NCBI GenBank assembly: GCA_018823285.1
Contig: JAHJIQ010000016.1
Span: 1-64,000 of the forward strand
DNA: 64,000 bases
Direction of reading: 5' to 3'
Source: Pseudomonadota bacterium
GTDB lineage: Bacteria > Desulfobacterota > Desulfobulbia > Desulfobulbales > JAGXFP01
The translations under genes were made by a program, and so were the position numbers. Of this stretch, positions 63,010 to 64,000 are shown piece by piece. Numbering within the stretch: the first letter of the stretch is position 1; every line of letters begins with the position of its first letter. Below the pieces are notes generated by a model. The model worked only from the letters and a program-made list of their open reading frames with translations. It was not told the DNA's origin and searched no databases.

Positions 63010-63681
63010 TTATCCATTGAGGGTCGCGTCCCATACCGGAATGTCGAGAAAGTCAGACAGAATTCGGCTGTTTTCCCTGATTTGGTTAAGGTTTCCGTGG
63101 TCGATAACGTTGATTCGTTCACTGTTCTTGAGGACCAGATTTAATTCATAGCTATAGTAGGAAGTTTTCTGGCCCCGACAAAATTCCGAGAGAATCTGCA
63201 GGGCATGAATATCGCCGAATGTGGCGAAGAGCCTGGCCCCCTTTTTCTCAATCATTTTTGCAGGATCCTGTCGCCCTTTCCAGAAATACTTTCGCCTTCG
63301 ATCGAATATGATCGGCGCGGTGGCGATGTAGAACAGGATGACCCCGCCAAGCGTGAAGAGGGTGACGACCAGAATGGGAACCAGGATTTCGCCCAGAGGA
63401 ACATCCGGTTCCGATGAAAGAATCCGGGTCATTATGAAGATCAAAACGCCGAGCCCCGAGAGCAAAAAGACCAGATAGAATATTTTGGCGCCGATTGAAG
63501 GTTTGAACTCAATCCGGTCGGGGTCGACCCAAACCAGGGTGTGGGTCCGGAAGTTTGCTCCTCCGCTCCTGGCAGGGGACCATTTCGTTGCGATGGAGAC
63601 CGGATCATTGAAGCGGGAAAGATCTACGGCGACGGGGTTTCTGGAATACTTCGCAAGTTTCCCGACCAGATCTTTCAGCAT
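63010..63681 (-). CDS. Membrane protein of unknown function
   Basis: Protein of 223 aa. Two adjacent helices (IFYLVFLLSGLGVLIFIMT, LVPILVVTLFTLGGVILFYIA) divide it into an N-terminal soluble part (FRTHTLVWVDPDRIEF) and a C-terminal part that may be cytoplasmic (KYFWKGR, ALQILSEFCRGQKTSYYSYELNLVL). No known catalytic motif; the C-terminal layout resembles small 'PH-like' membrane proteins. It follows the last gene after 13 bp. Confidence 0.7.
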   Translation of the reverse strand: MLKDLVGKLAKYSRNPVAVDLSRFNDPVSIATKWSPARSGGANFRTHTLVWVDPDRIEFKPSIGAKIFYLVFLLSGLGVLIFIMTRILSSEPDVPLGEILVPILVVTLFTLGGVILFYIATAPIIFDRRRKYFWKGRQDPAKMIEKKGARLFATFGDIHALQILSEFCRGQKTSYYSYELNLVLKNSERINVIDHGNLNQIRENSRILSDFLDIPVWDATLNG

Positions 63682-63694
63682 GCGAGTTTGTGTC

Positions 63695-64000
63695 CTAGCC
63701 TCTGCTTTTTCTGGCGGTCAGGCCAAGGGCCAGAAAGGGGGCGACGAAGAGGGCGGTCATGGTCAGGGCCTGCCGGAAAAAACCAGGGCTGCTCATGATG
63801 GCCGGGCCTTCCTCGCCGCTGAAAAGTATCAGGAGTACCGTCACTGCGACAAGACAGATGATTTCACTGAGCATCAGGAATTTACCGAAGGAGATGGCGG
63901 TTTCGATGATATTTTTCAGGCTGACCATCCTGTTGATGGTTTTTCGCAGAATCTGGAGCTCCTTTTGCGAGGTCTCCAGTAGTTCACGCGCCTGACCGAA
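63695..64000 (-). CDS. Membrane protein with coiled coil, 5' end outside window
   Basis: The frame stays open to the last base of the window, so the gene is probably cut. The visible part has a heptad-like helix (QARELLETSQKELQILRKTI), then two membrane segments (LMLSEIICLVAVTVLLILFS, ALTMTALFVAPFLALGLTA) and a basic end. An internal ATG at 63928 would give a 77-residue protein. No family recognised. Confidence 0.6.
   Translation of the reverse strand, partial: FGQARELLETSQKELQILRKTINRMVSLKNIIETAISFGKFLMLSEIICLVAVTVLLILFSGEEGPAIMSSPGFFRQALTMTALFVAPFLALGLTARKSRG

Overview
The window looks like a chromosomal segment of an anaerobic, Gram-negative bacterium, most likely a Desulfobacterota (former Deltaproteobacteria) of the Desulfobulbales type. 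This is an inference from gene content, not from a marker gene. The pointers are LPS-export genes (lptA, lptB) and outer-membrane lipoproteins; a cluster with only the membrane (F0) part of the ATP synthase; lysine synthesis through LL-diaminopimelate aminotransferase; NAD-dependent PyrD/PyrK; many signalling proteins (CHASE2 receptors, PilZ, HDOD, cNMP-binding); a DUF3786 protein; and a UbiD-family decarboxylase. About 67 protein genes, three tRNA genes, two parS sites and several promoter-quality sites can be supported. I see no IS element, prophage, CRISPR array, rRNA operon or defence island.

Layout. 1-8 kb is a signalling block. It holds the end of a secreted LPP20-like protein, a CHASE2 adenylate cyclase, SlyX overlapping an XPB-like helicase, and, facing them, an outer-membrane barrel followed after 4 bp by a CHASE2 Ser/Thr kinase. 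8-12.7 kb holds an S4 protein, a lipase-like hydrolase, a MORN-repeat exported protein, tRNA-Arg (with a duplicated 3' end), hpt and a cNMP-binding/HDOD protein. 12.9-17.8 kb is the conserved rpmH-rnpA-yidD-yidC-jag-mnmE cluster on the minus strand. 18-21 kb is a tetrapyrrole/cytochrome cluster (hemA, ccsA-like, siroheme dehydrogenase). 21-30.3 kb is mixed housekeeping (yjbQ, PilZ, ubiD-like, rluB, HU, rimO, a nucleoside phosphorylase) ending in atpZ-atpI-atpB-atpE. 30.3-36.2 kb has hemL, a HAD phosphatase, pyrD-pyrK and parB-parA, followed by a 600-bp non-coding stretch with parS sites and tRNA-Phe.

36.9-43.3 kb has a very acidic zinc-ribbon protein, a BamE-like lipoprotein, pcm, a YqaA-type membrane protein and a nucleoside-salvage group (CNT transporter, Smr protein, MtaD-like deaminase). 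From 58 kb down to 43.4 kb runs a nearly unbroken minus-strand amino-acid block: argB-argD, argF-argG-argH, an FN3 lipoprotein, lysA-dapF-dapA-dapB-dapL, folK, a YHS protein, a transaldolase and a lytic transglycosylase. It ends in what looks like the severed 3' end of pgsA before tRNA-Leu. 58.5-61.3 kb is lptA-lptB-rpoN. The end of the window holds a histidine phosphatase, a DUF3786 protein and two membrane proteins of unknown role, the last one cut by the window edge.

How it fits together. The CHASE2 cyclase at the left edge and the cNMP-binding HDOD protein at 11-12.7 kb could be sender and reader of a cAMP signal. The CHASE2 kinase and its barrel partner form a second sensor unit using the same extracytoplasmic domain. 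The least conventional signals are in small non-coding features: the tRNA-Arg duplication, the pgsA remnant, a small arginine-ended ORF ahead of argB, and paired inverted repeats at 21.0, 55.8 and 58.3 kb.
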